Assembly (NCBI GenBank): GCA_036674765.1
Contig: JARVKI010000058.1
Span: forward strand, 186,001-250,000
Origin: Seiridium cupressi
Lineage: Eukaryota; Ascomycota; Sordariomycetes; Amphisphaeriales; Sporocadaceae
Direction: 5' to 3'
DNA: 64,000 bases
Part shown: piece after piece, positions 34,787 through 46,528 of the stretch
Position numbering within the stretch: the first letter of the stretch is position 1
Layout of the letters: each line of letters opens with the position of its first letter
Notes under the pieces: generated by a model
Told to the model about the DNA's origin: nothing
What the model saw: only the letters and a program-made list of their open reading frames with translations
Database searches by the model: none
Position numbers and translations under genes: made by a program

Positions 34787-36345
34787 CTTCTCTGTGTCGT
34801 AATTTTGTATCCTGGTACCTTCCCGCCTCCCCTCCCCTATGGCACAATGCCACCGTTTAGCTGTTCCACCACTTTGTACCCTCAAATTCTCAAATTTCGG
34901 AAACCTGGGGGGATCGAACCTGGACATACGGCCGTGATCCCTAAACGGCTGGGCTAACGAGCCCTGTGTCTGTCGGGGATAGAAATTGACCTAATTTAAA
35001 ATGATAGCCTTTCCCTACTGCTCGGTCAGAGACAATAATAGGGTTTGAGTGAGTGGGATTCTTTTGGATGGTGAGCAGATTTGAGAATGTTGCGCGTGTG
35101 GTGAAGACTTTGACTGTGGTGAAGGGCCGGCGTGACTTCGTACTGATACTTTTTTTTCTTCTCCTTTCATTTCTTTAATTCTTTTTACACAAGGACGTCA
35201 ACGGGAAACCTGCGGGTGTAGCTGGCAGATAATGGCTGAGAAACCATGAGATCAAGCTGGATATAAGATAATATATGATTTGATATCTTGCAAAATAGCT
35301 GCATAGCTCCATCTCACTACGCGCCAATATTGACGAGCAACGCACATGTATTTATTTATTTATTTATCGTGGCCCATAGCGCGTATCTCCCAACAATGTC
35401 CTTACAGGGACTGAAGCGGGTGGACTCTGTGGTATGCGTCGAGCTCAAACAACGACCAAAAACTCCAGAGGCATACACTGAGGCTCTGTTTTCCAACAGC
35501 AAATTAAGTCTAGAAGCAAGGCATAAATACGAGACCGACATGGCGCTTGACTAGGCCACATACAGAAGTAGATGGGCATCCCGTGATGCGCAAGCAACAG
35601 GGTCGTTGTTGTCAGAATTCGGCAAAAATCCATGCAACTAGTCCTCCAACTCTTGCGGCCAAGCGCAACGTTTTATTCACTGTTTACAGATGCCAGGCAG
35701 GGTTCAATGTTTTGGGGCGTTCCAGCACAACATCTTTACCGACAATCTACAATCACGAGGCATGAGAAGAGACGATGTATATGATCAATACTTTTCTTAT
35801 TAGGGTATCAGAAGTTCCTGTCTGGATTGACCTCCAATCCCGGGAGTGTACCTCCCTCTTGGCAGCCCATCGGGTATTTTGGGTCTGAATCATGAAGCCG
35901 CCATTCCCTTCGGTGCCAGGGTACAACCGCAGAGCAAACCGACTTTTGACCGAGAACGCCGGGTGTCAAAGAGCACCTTTCCAGCAAAGCAAGTCTATCA
36001 ATACACGCAAACAGTAGTTGGGAAGTAAGTGCCTTCTTGATAGCGGGCGGACCGTCCAACATGGTCCAAGGTCCCTCGCGTATCGAGAAGAACGAATATC
36101 GGGAAGAGTCGTAACAGATGACGAGTGGCCGAAGAAATGCAGAGGTTGGCATGGCCGCATCCATGCATGGACTATGCCAGGTATCATAAAACTTTTCCGG
36201 GACCATTCGAAAGATCGACTGTGCCAGCAGGAGACATCGAGAAAGGGGTAAAACATCAAATGACCAGTCATAAACGTGATTGCCAACAGCTCCACAACCT
36301 GAGAGCGCCTCAAGCCGCCGTGGCAGGCGTAAGCATAAGCCCTGC

Positions 36346-38680
36346 TTATGCCTTCTCTTCAGTCTTCTCCTCCTTTGCTGGCTCATCCTTGGATGCCTCA
36401 CCGCCCTGGCTCTTGACGTACTCGTCGTAGACGGCCATAGCCTCGTCAACCTTGGCACGAAGGGCGCCATCATCCTCGATCCTACGAGATGCGATTAGTG
36501 TCCGTGACAGGCAGGCTTGTTAATGGGGTGCAAACTTACAGGTTGACAAGCTCATTGTTGTCCATCTCGAGAAGCATACCGGTAATCTTGCCGGCAAGCT
36601 CAGGCTGCAGGGCAGAGATCTTGGGGAAGATAACCTCACCCAGCATCTGCTTCTGTTGCTGGGGGTTGCCGGCATGAGCCTGAAGCTGGGATTGGAGCAA
36701 TGAAGATGGAGTCAAGTCTTGCTGACCCTGAGCAGGGGCGGGACCTCCACGACCGCCCTGGGGGAATTGACCACCGATCTGCGCATTGCGTGGCGCACCG
36801 CCGCGACCACCGGGGCCACCCTGTCGGCCGTTAGGAGGATATCCTGGCATACCAGGACCACCCATGCCGGGCATGCCTTGCATAGGTCCGCGACCGCCGG
36901 GACCGCCTCGGCCATTGCCACCAAGGGTCTGCTGAGCCATGGCGGCCATGTACTGTGGGTTGTTGGGCTGTCCGAAGGGGGCGGCACCGGGAGGGAATTG
37001 ACCGGGCATGTACATTTGAGGCATGACCTGCGGGCCGGGGCCACCACGGCCGCCCTGGGGGAAAGCGTTGGGAAATTGACCGGGACGACCACCCTGGACG
37101 CCGGGCATGCCCATGCCAGGTTGAGGGAAAGGCATACCACCTCGGCCACCAGGACCAGGGAATACGGGCTGCTGACCGGGTCCGTAAAATACCGGAGGCT
37201 GCATGAACTGTTGAGGCATGCCAGCTGCGGCGGCAGCTTGCTGCATACGGAGCTGGTTGCGAGCTTGTATACTAGCTTCAAGCTGGCTCTTGCGAACGTC
37301 CTTGCGTTGAGCCAGGGCGACGTACAGCGGCTTTCCGTCAAACATGCGCTGGTTCATCTCGGTGACGGCCTTGGTGGCATCCTCTGGGTTGGAGAAGCAG
37401 ACGAAGCCAAAGCCCTTGCTCTTTCCGAGCTTCCTGTCGGACTTCTTGTCTTTCTTGTCACCTTCCTCTTCCTTGGGCTCCTCGGTAGCCTCCTCGTTCT
37501 CCTTGTCATCCTTGGGCTCGCTCTCGTCACCCGAGTCGGTAAGGCTGTCGCGCATGACCTTTGCAGACGTGATGGGACCAAATTCGGAGAACATGGCACG
37601 CAGCTTCTCGTCGTCAACCTCGTCTCCAAGGTTCTTGATGTACAAGTTGACGCCTTGGTATTTGCTGGCCTTCTCTTGACGAGCAGCCTCATACGACTTG
37701 CGCAGCTCTTCCTCCCGCTCGTGCTTCTTCTGGGCACGACCGACATACAAATCTTGACCGTGGAAGTCATTGCCATTCAGTTCGTCGACGGCCTTGTAGG
37801 CAGCCTCGTGCGTGGTGAAGTTGACAAAACCGAAGCCACGGGACTTGCCCTCCTGGTCGCGAGCGAGCGATGACGAGGTAACATCTCCGTACTTCTCGAA
37901 GAGCTCGCGGAACTGGTCATCGGTAGCCTCCGGGCTAATGTTCTTGACGTAAACATTGGTAAAGTTGGCCTTCATCTCCTCGAACTTGCTCTGACGATCC
38001 TTCTTGGGAATGTGAGGTCCGACGTAGACCTTCTTCTCATTCAGAAGCATACCGTTGACGTGCTTGATGGCAGCGGCGGCAGCCTCGTCGGTCTCGTAGT
38101 GGACGAAACCGTATCCCTTGGAGTTACCAGCCTCATCCTGAGCGACCTTGCAGCTCAAAATGTTGCCAAAGGCGGCAAAGGTGTCGTGAAGTGCCTTGTT
38201 GTCAATGGCAGCATCGAGGTTCTTGATGAAGATGTTACCGGCACCGGTCTTGCGGAGTGCAGGGTCACGCTGAGACCACATGATTCGGCAAGGGCGACCC
38301 TTGATTTGAGTGTAGTTGAGCTCCTCTAGAGCACGCTCGCCATCCGAAGTCGAGTTGTAGTTGACGTAAGCATAGCCAAGCGAGCGGCGAGTAACGGCAT
38401 CACGGCAGACACGAATAGAGGCAACAGAGCCGATGGAAGAGAACAGCTCAAAGAGCATAGCCTCGGTGACTGAGGGATCCAGCTCACCCACGTAGAGGGA
38501 AGCGGAAGCGTGGGGGTGAGGAGTCTGGGCGGTGTTGGGAGTAGCGTTCTCGTCACCTTGAGCATCGGCAGCGACGTTGGTGTCGATGGTGGGAGCCTTG
38601 GAGTCGCCACCATTGAGAGAGGCATTGCCGAGATCAGTGGTGAGCTGATCAACAGCGTTGGGGGTAGCAGCGGCAGACAT
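36346..38680 (-). CDS. PAB1: Poly(A)-binding protein Pab1
   Basis: Binds mRNA poly(A) tails in cytoplasm and nucleus, promoting translation and controlling deadenylation. Exons 38680-36540 and 36481-36346 give 758 residues. Four RRMs are visible, each with RNP motifs: RRM1 from [10 protein letters not shown] (about 58), RRM2 with [12 protein letters not shown]3 with [11 protein letters not shown] and RRM4 with [14 protein letters not shown]4 is split by a Lys/Glu-rich acidic insert (about 375-420), usual in Pezizomycotina. A Met/Gly/Pro-rich linker leads to the PABC/MLLE domain (about 660-735, [20 protein letters not shown]). The last intron falls just after the MLLE core, and the short final exon adds an acidic-basic tail. 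A 5'-leader intron is likely: donor GTAAGC at about 38854, branch GCTAAC and acceptor TCTTCAG shortly before the ATG. Confidence 0.96.
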
Positions 38681-41271
38681 TGCGATTGATCGAACTGAAG
38701 ATCCAAGTTACTGTTGCCAATTACAAATGTTAGCCATGAAAATTCCCGACGAAACAATGCGCAAGTTGCATGAGCAGGTTCTGGAGGGCGCGGAAAGGAT
38801 AGAAGCTGTGTAGTCAAGTCTAATACAGCTAGGTAGAGATGCAAGGGAGCTTACCAAGACCTTGAATCGTACTGCGCGCGTCGTTTGATGAAGTCTGGCA
38901 GACAAAGAGCGTTGACTTCAAAGAATCGTATGCGAAAAAAGAATTTCCACCACGACAAGTCTTCCGTAAGCAGAAGAAGAAGAAGAAGATGGGATGTTTT
39001 CCTGGTCGGGATGGGGGAGGAAAAGGCTGAATAGACGAAGGGCTTGAAGACAAGTTCAATCTATTCAAAAAAGCCTTGGAATGGGGAGGGTAGACACAAG
39101 GTCTTGGGATTTTGTGCGGGTCGATTTTAACGTTTTTTTGTGTTTTTCTGTATGGTGCTGGGGGAGATCAGCTATGCAGTACGATGAAATCGCACTCCTT
39201 GACTGAAATCTCAGGTTGGTGAAAGATAGATGGTTTGATGTTGGTGGTTGAGGGAAGAAGGGGAACCCATTCGTCAGAGGCCCCATGGGTTTTCAAGAAA
39301 AAAAAAATCGAAATGCCTGGGAAGGTGCGATCTCCGTGCTGGTCCGTGCTTTTTAGTGGATTCAGACCGCTTTGGGGCTTGAGCCTTCCAATATTCAACC
39401 TCCCGTGTATCCATGGTTCCAAGCAGGCGCATCACTGGATACACGAATGTATAGTTATGGTAATCGCAATCACGAATGCACTTGATAATTGTATACTCAA
39501 ACGCAGTCCAGATTCTTGGGCACTTCTATCGTATATATACTGTGTCATTGCGGCTGCGTCTGGGGTATAAGCACCGGCAACAAGAACTAGGTTGTTCATC
39601 TGCTATCATGTCTCCCCTACGACATGCTGGAGCAGCTACCGTTTGTAACCGAGTGAATATTATATGTTCATAGCCTATCATGGATCGTTGAGCATATGTT
39701 GTTAACATGGTCCCGTTTCTGGATGGGCTGTCATTCTGATGAAAGACAAGCTGGCATTGTATTAGCCCAAAAACGTTTTACCACGTTTTGCTCTGCTGCA
39801 ACTGAATGTTGTTGACTAAAAGCCCGCCGGATGGGCGTGATTTCAGCAACCATCAGTGTTGGCAGTTGAACTCTGCTAACGTGGCTCATAGGCACGAGTG
39901 CCTGCGCCCAGATCGCAAGGCCGCGAATTACTATCACACGAACTTCCAACAATTCAGACATGCAGCCATAGGGCTGAAAATGCCTTCGTCTATGCGTATT
40001 TGACCCGACCCTGACAAAAACAGTTGACATATAAAGTTGACCCTGAATGGAATGGTTGAGGCTAAATTCTCGCATCCAGACTTAATTTACCTACATGTAG
40101 GTTAGCTAGGTGGTACCTAGGAAGCCACAATGTCTTGTTGCTTACATGTAATCTGTTCCTTCTAGTCCCTGTTTGGAAATGCCCATTGGGAATGCCCAAA
40201 TCGCTTCCAATAGTCTCACACAAAACACCATTATTGATAAGTCCGTTGATGGAGGGCGCCTTGAATGGCCCATTAAGGATGCATGCGTGTATACCAGTTG
40301 CCGATTGAATCATACATCCGTGGATTGTAGCTGCGCGGCCAAAGTATTCAATTCATGACCTGGACTTTCGCGCCAGCACAATCTTGCCGCTTGTCGCCAG
40401 CGGCCGGTCTTATCGCAGCAGGGCCGGAGATAAGAGAAAAGCTACCCCGCGATGACTGGTACCATGAGCTCCATCACCCAGCAACAGTGACCTAGAGCTC
40501 TGAAGGAACGGACACTAAATGCCTATGATGCATTGTACTTAGAGGAGTACATTGTAGTGCCAAACGGTGCGCCGGCAATGTATCGCGATGATATGTTGAA
40601 CTCTGCACGTTTCAGCGCGCGTCGACTTGCTGGCGCAGACACAAGATACCTACGTAACTCATAAATGCGTACGGAGTATTAGGGTGTTCTATAGTTGGGA
40701 GTGGGCCCGGGCCTCGTGGGGCAAAGCTGGTGGCGTTACGTGATTTGCTCCGATCTCTTAGGTTGATGCGCTGACAGAGCATTGAGGCGTACGTGAACGC
40801 CAGCCTAGGAAGCCCAAGTCGAGCAACTGCGATCTGTCGAATCTGCGCGAAACAATCGACCCCAGCATACCATGTAGACCTGTTAGTCGAAAAATCTAGA
40901 AGGGCATTCAGGCGTTCATTTGGCTCCATCTGTTCTTTCCTTGCATCCGAGTAATCTTGCTTCTCTCCCCCGAAGCATGCTCCCCTCTCTGTAACCTGGC
41001 AGGTCGTCATGATTCTTTCTCCTGCGTTGACTTCGCTTGCATCACCGTTCCTAGGATCGATATTGCCCTTGGGTGGCACCCTTCTGCGATAAATCCTCCA
41101 TCATACCCGACCGGGAGATACGAGTCCACTCCGGGCTCGCTTCACTTCTCCCACCGCGAATCTGATTGCCCGAAACGAGACGTCCGATATCCGGCCTGAA
41201 GGTCTACAGGACCACCGTCCTTGTTCAGAGCAACATCATACCCATATCTACCTATTCCCACCGCCACCAAC
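38681..41271. promoter_or_regulatory. Divergent intergenic region of PAB1 and HUL5
   Basis: 2.6 kb. The left end holds the PAB1 leader (minus), including a probable leader intron near 38697-38854. A-rich tracts in the PAB1 sense lie near 39120-39150 and 39299-39309. No gene is supported in the middle; a 155-codon minus frame at 40612-41079 has no domain. The last 200 bases form the HUL5 leader. Confidence 0.5.
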
Positions 41272-44200
41272 ATGTTTCACACCTTTACAGGCCACTCTAA
41301 ACGGCCCCGGAACGTGAACCTCAGCGGACAACAGGCCACGAACCCATGGGCGAGCACGGGCTGGACATCAGCTCCCTCGGGTGCCTCGCAGACTGTGGCT
41401 AACGCACAAGCCGAGCGAGAGAAACGACAAAAGGAGAGAGATCAGATTGCTGCGAAGAAGAGTATACTGCGAGTGTGGCGAGGCCACAAAGTTCGAAAAC
41501 AGGTACAGAGTCAGCGGCGGCAGGACTGGGATGAATTGTACAGCAAGGACGTCCAGGTCAAAGACCGCATTTCAGCAGCACTGCCCCTTCTGAACATCTT
41601 CTTTGACCCGAGAGATCCTGCAGACCAAGCAAGGCTGGACAGTTTCGTCAATGATTTGAAGAATGTTTGGCCGCTAGACCTAGAGGATCGTCAGTTGCGG
41701 AAGCTGACCTCGGTATCAGTGGCAGCCCTCGAGAAACGGTCTGTCGGCTCTTCACAAGATATCCTCGCGCTTGTGGTGAAGATTATCAAGGTGCGGCCAT
41801 CATCTATAACTAGCATCTCGGATAGATATTACAAGCTGGTCGCCTCATACTGCGAACAAATCGGTGGCAGTAGCGCAGTCGAGCTGCCCGCTGCCGATCG
41901 GGACTGTCTTGCTGCAGCCATAGCAGCGCCTTTGGGTCAGCTGGATCTGGAATCTTACGAGGCCTTCGCGTTTTCATTCCTAACCACGGCAAATTTGTTC
42001 TTTCTGCAACGTAATCTTGCACAGGTTGCGGGGTTCCTGGACGTCCACATCTTATCCCAGAGCATCATCACTGGCCTTGTGCAACATCACCGAGCCCACC
42101 AGAATTCCCGCGATGATCTCATGTGGCTTCTGGCCCATTTCATCGCTTTGAATCGAGCTTCTCCAGCTTCGCAGGGCTCTGCATATCTCGAAGCGCTCTA
42201 CCGACAACTGACCGAACTATCCGCAGACATCCGCATGCGCACTGATCCGCAAGATGACGGCGACTTGTCCGATGACGAGTCAAATGGGGCTGATCCTAAC
42301 ACAATTGGCCCTCTACCTCCATATGTCTTAGAACAACTAAAATCATTAGTCAGTGAAGATGGAGTCACCGAACTCCTCAGTCGTTTCACGTCCACTGCGG
42401 TTTCAAGTGCTCAGATGTCAGAAGATGCAAGTCTTCTAGCCGGATACACATTAATCTTGCTCCGCTGCTTCCCCAGCTATGGTGACGACATCAAGATGCG
42501 TCTCTTCCACGGCGATATAAGCACGCACCAAAACCATATGATCAAGCAAAACTCGTCGGCCCGGCCGACAGTGCCGTCCGTCAAGTTCTTGTGGCAAGCA
42601 GTCCTGAGCACTAGCATCTTCCCAACAATAGCGCAAAAGGATGCGGAACAGAAGGCAAGAATAGTATTTTCTCTCTTGCAACCCGATCCCTTGAGGGACC
42701 AAGAATGGCGTACTTTGCTTCTGTTCCTTGAACTGTACAACTTCCTTCTCAGAGTCACCGATGATGAAGACTTCCTACCTGCCGACAGCGAAATTGTGTC
42801 TGTACAGAGCTCCGCTGCCTCACGCATCAGATCCAGCGGACTGAATCTTCCCGACTTGAAATCCTTGATTTCGTTCCTCAAGAACCTTTCGTTCCCACTG
42901 TATTACAACCTCCCAGATATACTGCCATCTTCATCCCGGCCAGCAGCACCGAGTGTCTCTTCAATATTTGGCTCCTCTGGCGGCAACAGCTCGCAGGGCA
43001 CGCCCGACAAGATTACTACCGCTTTGGCAGGCATACACGGTCTCGATGTACTCACACTGAGAACGACAGCCACTGCGACCATGCGGTCGTTGTATGAACG
43101 AGATTCACGAAGGCCCTTTTTACCAAAGGATTTCTGGCTCATGACATCTAGATTCGACATGGACAGCTTCACGTCTGCCGTGGTGTTAGAGGAGCAAAGG
43201 GAATTCGATGCTGAAGATGAAGATGAGGACATGATCGACATGGAAGTTGAGCGGCATCATGGTTTCCATACTGCTTCTGGTCATCGTCTTTCACGTGCAG
43301 CTCAAATTGAACGACAGAGGCAGCACAAGAGGGCACAAAGAGAAAACCTTTTGGCTCAAGTCGGTCCAAAGCTTGAGATACTGCGAAACATGCCATTCAC
43401 GATCCCATTCGAGGTCCGAGTGCAAATATTCCGCCAGTTCGTGCAGCTCGATAAGTCAAAGAGAAGAAAAGGCTTCGTTGACGCCGACCAATGGCGTATG
43501 TCTGTTCTACATGGGCCTTTTGGCCAACATGGAACCGGCCGAGATGTTCTAGGCCGTCATTCTGCTACTATCAAACGTGGTCAGCTCTTTCATGATGCAT
43601 ACGATCAATTCTATTCATTAGGTGAATCGTTGAAGGAACCTATCCAGATAACGTTCGTTGACCAGTTCGACCAACCAGAAGCTGGTATTGATGGCGGCGG
43701 TGTGACAAAGGAGTTCTTGACCAGTGTGACTAGTGAAGCGTTCAACCCAGAGCATCATGGACTATTCACTACCAACAGCCAGAACTTACTTTACCCGAAT
43801 CCCACAGCTTACGACGAGCGCATGGAAACTCTACGTTACTATGGCATACCAGAGAACTCGGCCGAGTGGAATAATCGATTACAAGAGCTTACAAAACAAT
43901 ACGAGTTCCTTGGTCGCATAGTCGGCAAGTGCATGTATGAAGGAATTCTCATCGATCTTTCCTTTGCCAGCTTCTTCCTGCTGAAGTGGGCCTCGTCTGG
44001 CCAGAACTCGTCGGACTTCCGTACGAGTTTGAACGACCTGAGGGACCTTGATCCTGATCTGTATAAGGGCTTGATCACCCTTAAGAACTACCCGGGCGAT
44101 GTCTCCGATCTTGCTCTTGACTTCACAATCAACGACCGCATAACCAATCCTGAGACGGGTCAAGTCAGAACCATCACTCGTCCTCTACGAAAGGATGGCG

Positions 44201-44748
44201 AGCACCTTCCAGTCACTAATAAGGACAGACCCTTGTACATCTCATATGTCGCACGCCATCGCCTGGTGGCACAACCCTATCGACAAACCCAGGCCTTTCT
44301 GAGAGGCTTAGGCAGTATAATAACCCCATCGTGGCTGTCCATGTTCAACCAGTCAGAACTCCAACGCCTTGTGGGCGGCGACAGCTCTGAGATTGACGTT
44401 GAGGATCTCCGCAGCAACACAATCTATTCAGGCTTGTACGTGATTGGAGATGATGGTCTGGAGCATCCGACAGTCCAAATGTTCTGGAAGGTTATGCATG
44501 AGCTCGAGGACGAACAGCGCAGGGAAGTTCTCAAGTATGTCACTTCGACGCCTCGAGCCCCCTTGTTAGGGTTCTCACAACTGAGCCCTCGCTTCTCCAT
44601 CAGAGACGGCGGCACCGACGAGGAGCGCCTTCCTAGCACGAGTACCTGTGTCAATCTCTTGAAGCTCCCGCGATATAGCTCTGTTGCGATACTGAAGAGC
44701 AAGCTCCTGTACGCCATCCAGTCGGGCGCCGGGTTTGATCTAAGCTAG
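41272..44748 (+). CDS. HUL5: HECT-type ubiquitin ligase Hul5 (UBE3B/UBE3C type)
   Basis: Proteasome-associated E3/E4 ubiquitin ligase that elongates ubiquitin chains and acts on misfolded cytosolic proteins. Single exon. The start at 41272 (MFHTFTGHSKRPRNVNLSGQ) is preferred over the in-frame ATG at 41221, since it opens the conserved N-terminal signature of the family; this gives 1158 residues. An IQ-like motif follows at about 59-85 (ILRVWRGHKVRKQ). The helical middle is typical of UBE3C. The C-terminal HECT domain (about 790-1158) includes DGGGVTKEFLTSV and GRIVGKCMYEGILIDLSFA. The thioester Cys is 1126 in PSTSTCVNLLKLP. The length matches the family. Confidence 0.95.
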   Translation: MFHTFTGHSKRPRNVNLSGQQATNPWASTGWTSAPSGASQTVANAQAEREKRQKERDQIAAKKSILRVWRGHKVRKQVQSQRRQDWDELYSKDVQVKDRISAALPLLNIFFDPRDPADQARLDSFVNDLKNVWPLDLEDRQLRKLTSVSVAALEKRSVGSSQDILALVVKIIKVRPSSITSISDRYYKLVASYCEQIGGSSAVELPAADRDCLAAAIAAPLGQLDLESYEAFAFSFLTTANLFFLQRNLAQVAGFLDVHILSQSIITGLVQHHRAHQNSRDDLMWLLAHFIALNRASPASQGSAYLEALYRQLTELSADIRMRTDPQDDGDLSDDESNGADPNTIGPLPPYVLEQLKSLVSEDGVTELLSRFTSTAVSSAQMSEDASLLAGYTLILLRCFPSYGDDIKMRLFHGDISTHQNHMIKQNSSARPTVPSVKFLWQAVLSTSIFPTIAQKDAEQKARIVFSLLQPDPLRDQEWRTLLLFLELYNFLLRVTDDEDFLPADSEIVSVQSSAASRIRSSGLNLPDLKSLISFLKNLSFPLYYNLPDILPSSSRPAAPSVSSIFGSSGGNSSQGTPDKITTALAGIHGLDVLTLRTTATATMRSLYERDSRRPFLPKDFWLMTSRFDMDSFTSAVVLEEQREFDAEDEDEDMIDMEVERHHGFHTASGHRLSRAAQIERQRQHKRAQRENLLAQVGPKLEILRNMPFTIPFEVRVQIFRQFVQLDKSKRRKGFVDADQWRMSVLHGPFGQHGTGRDVLGRHSATIKRGQLFHDAYDQFYSLGESLKEPIQITFVDQFDQPEAGIDGGGVTKEFLTSVTSEAFNPEHHGLFTTNSQNLLYPNPTAYDERMETLRYYGIPENSAEWNNRLQELTKQYEFLGRIVGKCMYEGILIDLSFASFFLLKWASSGQNSSDFRTSLNDLRDLDPDLYKGLITLKNYPGDVSDLALDFTINDRITNPETGQVRTITRPLRKDGEHLPVTNKDRPLYISYVARHRLVAQPYRQTQAFLRGLGSIITPSWLSMFNQSELQRLVGGDSSEIDVEDLRSNTIYSGLYVIGDDGLEHPTVQMFWKVMHELEDEQRREVLKYVTSTPRAPLLGFSQLSPRFSIRDGGTDEERLPSTSTCVNLLKLPRYSSVAILKSKLLYAIQSGAGFDLS

Positions 44749-45490
44749 TGGAAAATCTGGGATCAGCATATGGCTCCAAACAGATCAAAAGTTTCGCCAT
44801 AGGCTAAATAGACCAGAGAGAACCATGAGATATGATGAACTGCACGGATTGATAGCCATAGTGTAATAGATAGTTTTGTTCACACCGAGCTGGGTATCCC
44901 ATAAATGCCTAATAACCAAGTCAATTCCGCAGGGATTACGCATATGCCAATAATTGCCATATCAACCATAATAAATAGCTAGTACGATCTCTCTTTACCC
45001 GGCCAAACAAGTTTGATCGATGGTCAACTTTATTAGTTCGAAAGTAAGTGACTCTCAGTTATATTGGACTAGTGCGCAGATTTCCGGAATTAGAGGTTGG
45101 GGAAGGAGTCTTGAAATAATACATGGGATTTAACTCTATACATATGGTATGCAGGCAGAGATCACGTCAATGCTGCAGTTGTTACAAAATCGTCAAGGAA
45201 GTGCTTCCCGGTATGGCCATGACTACGCCGCATCTTGTAATCCCGCGCTCATGTTGCCCAGACCATGATAAACAGGACCCCTAGCCTTGCCGGGATCTCC
45301 CACTGCCCGGCGGGTGTTCAAAGTCTGGTCCCAAGAATAAGAACGATGGGCGCCGCAACTCATTTTTGGTACAGATTCTTTTGGAAGCTCGCGGACTGCG
45401 TTTTAAACCGCGGAAGATGTCAAGAAGATACTTCAGATTCTTCAAGATGCCGGCGCCCAACGTCTGGACTGGGGCACTCGATTAACCAAC

Positions 45491-45913
45491 ACCCCCCCTT
45501 CATTACGAACATGGGCAAATCTGAGCAGCTGATCAGTGAGGCGACCAAGAACGAGTTCGCGCAGTCCCTCGACGGCACCTGAAGAGAAAATGGTGCCTCA
45601 TCCGATCAACCCTCATCTCATATGGGCTCTACATCTGTTGAAAGAATGCTATGCGCCGGACCAAGAGTTACGGAGCACCCCTGCTGTCTCGCAACTATCG
45701 TAACCTGTGGAGGGGGGTTCACTACGGCCTGAAGCCACCCAACTAGCGGAGAAGATACAAAACCAGAAGAGAAGCCCACAGAATGTGGTGTCTCACGTGT
45801 TAGAGGGAGTGCCACATGCATGTGAAAAAGGCGCCGAAGAAGGCACACTGGAAAAAGCTCGGCGCGAAGAGGCCTTTACTTTAGCAATAAAGCTGTTGGA
45901 GGCTTTTCGATAA
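45491..45913 (+). pseudogene. Possible degraded open frame, unrecognised
   Basis: The patch begins near MGKSEQLISEATKNEFAQSL (45510), hits a stop at 45580, and continues in another frame with EEKMVPHPINPHLIWALHLL up to about 45700. A third segment at 45707-45913 is Glu/Lys/Ala-rich. The HLIWALHLLKE segment faintly resembles the N-terminal helix of Harbinger-type transposases, but this is too weak to assign. It could be a gene remnant or chance. Confidence 0.25.
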
Positions 45914-46125
45914 ACAATCCGGGTATCTAGGAACAAAACAGCGACTTATTGATGGTGTTAAAAGCCCTTTGCTCTAATAAGACTCTATATATACGTATAA
46001 AGCTTTAAAAATCCTCGTATTCACTTTATTCGGAGACCAACTTGAAAGTAACTAACTAAGGAACTTTTCCTAGGTTAACGCTATCCTTTCTCCAGGCTCT
46101 ATCATCAGTATTTCACGTACGCTCA

Positions 46126-46528
46126 TCAGTCTCGAAGCCCTGATGCTGATCCTGGGCTCCTTTGGATACATAAGCCTAATTCGGCTGAGCTGCCGTCGAG
46201 ATGTTCCGATTCATCCTGCATGACTTTATCCAGGGTTTTGACCGCCACTTGAATTGTGTTCGTTACGTGACCCGCAATGCTGGAGCTCATCACAGTGGTC
46301 ATTGAAAGCAAACGAAATGGCCGCTGACCAGATAGCAACTCTGGATACTTCCTCCAACAACCGTGACCGATAGCAATTATAACACATGTCACGGATGGAA
46401 CGTGTGTGGAGGTATGTGCCAGCCAAGGATCCTACTGTCGAGGGTTGCCTAAGGCACAGGGTTCTGGTGTATTTATCTAGGGCTCTCTGGAGAGCCCTTT
46501 CGTTTTTCTCCGTGCTTTTTGACATCAT
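46126..46528 (-). pseudogene. Possible gene fragment, unrecognised
   Basis: Two overlapping minus frames (46528-46226 and 46392-46126) have protein-like composition, the second with FRLLSMTTVMSSSIAGHVTN. No domain is recognised and I could not build a convincing splice model joining them. Confidence 0.2.

Larger units (their letters stand above)
34657..34968 (-). mobile_element. SINE-like element with tRNA-derived head
   Basis: Read on the minus strand, the element starts near 34966 with a tRNA-like RNA polymerase III promoter: A-box TAGCCCAGCCG (34956-34946) and B-box GGTTCGATCCC (34920-34910), 36 bases start to start. No proper T-arm or acceptor pairing follows, so it is not a tRNA gene. 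A body of about 240 bases unrelated to tRNA follows and contains two copies of a 38-base unit. The far end runs into an A/T-rich tract near 34657. I see no clear target-site duplication, and the ends are approximate. A tRNA head plus unrelated body and no coding capacity is the definition of a SINE. Confidence 0.55.
34149..36345. other. Intergenic region containing a SINE-like element
   Basis: 2.2 kb between the two-TM protein (+) and the 3' end of PAB1 (-). Apart from the repeat at 34657-34968 I see no gene. A short ATTT tandem is at about 35348-35366. The 221-codon minus frame at 35808-36473 is explained by the PAB1 3' region in another frame. Confidence 0.5.

Noticed and set aside
34900..34966. 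tRNA gene on the minus strand
   Set aside because: A and B boxes are present, but the T-arm and acceptor stem do not pair, so it reads as a SINE head and not a tRNA.
35808..36473. 221-codon minus-strand frame downstream of PAB1
   Set aside because: Overlaps the last PAB1 exon in a different frame; the PAB1 frame explains the conserved sequence.
36719..37873. 384-codon frame antisense to PAB1
   Set aside because: Shadow of the PAB1 coding strand; no domain and Thr/Gly/Leu-biased composition.
40612..41079. 155-codon minus-strand frame upstream of HUL5
   Set aside because: No domain and lies in the probable promoter and leader of HUL5.
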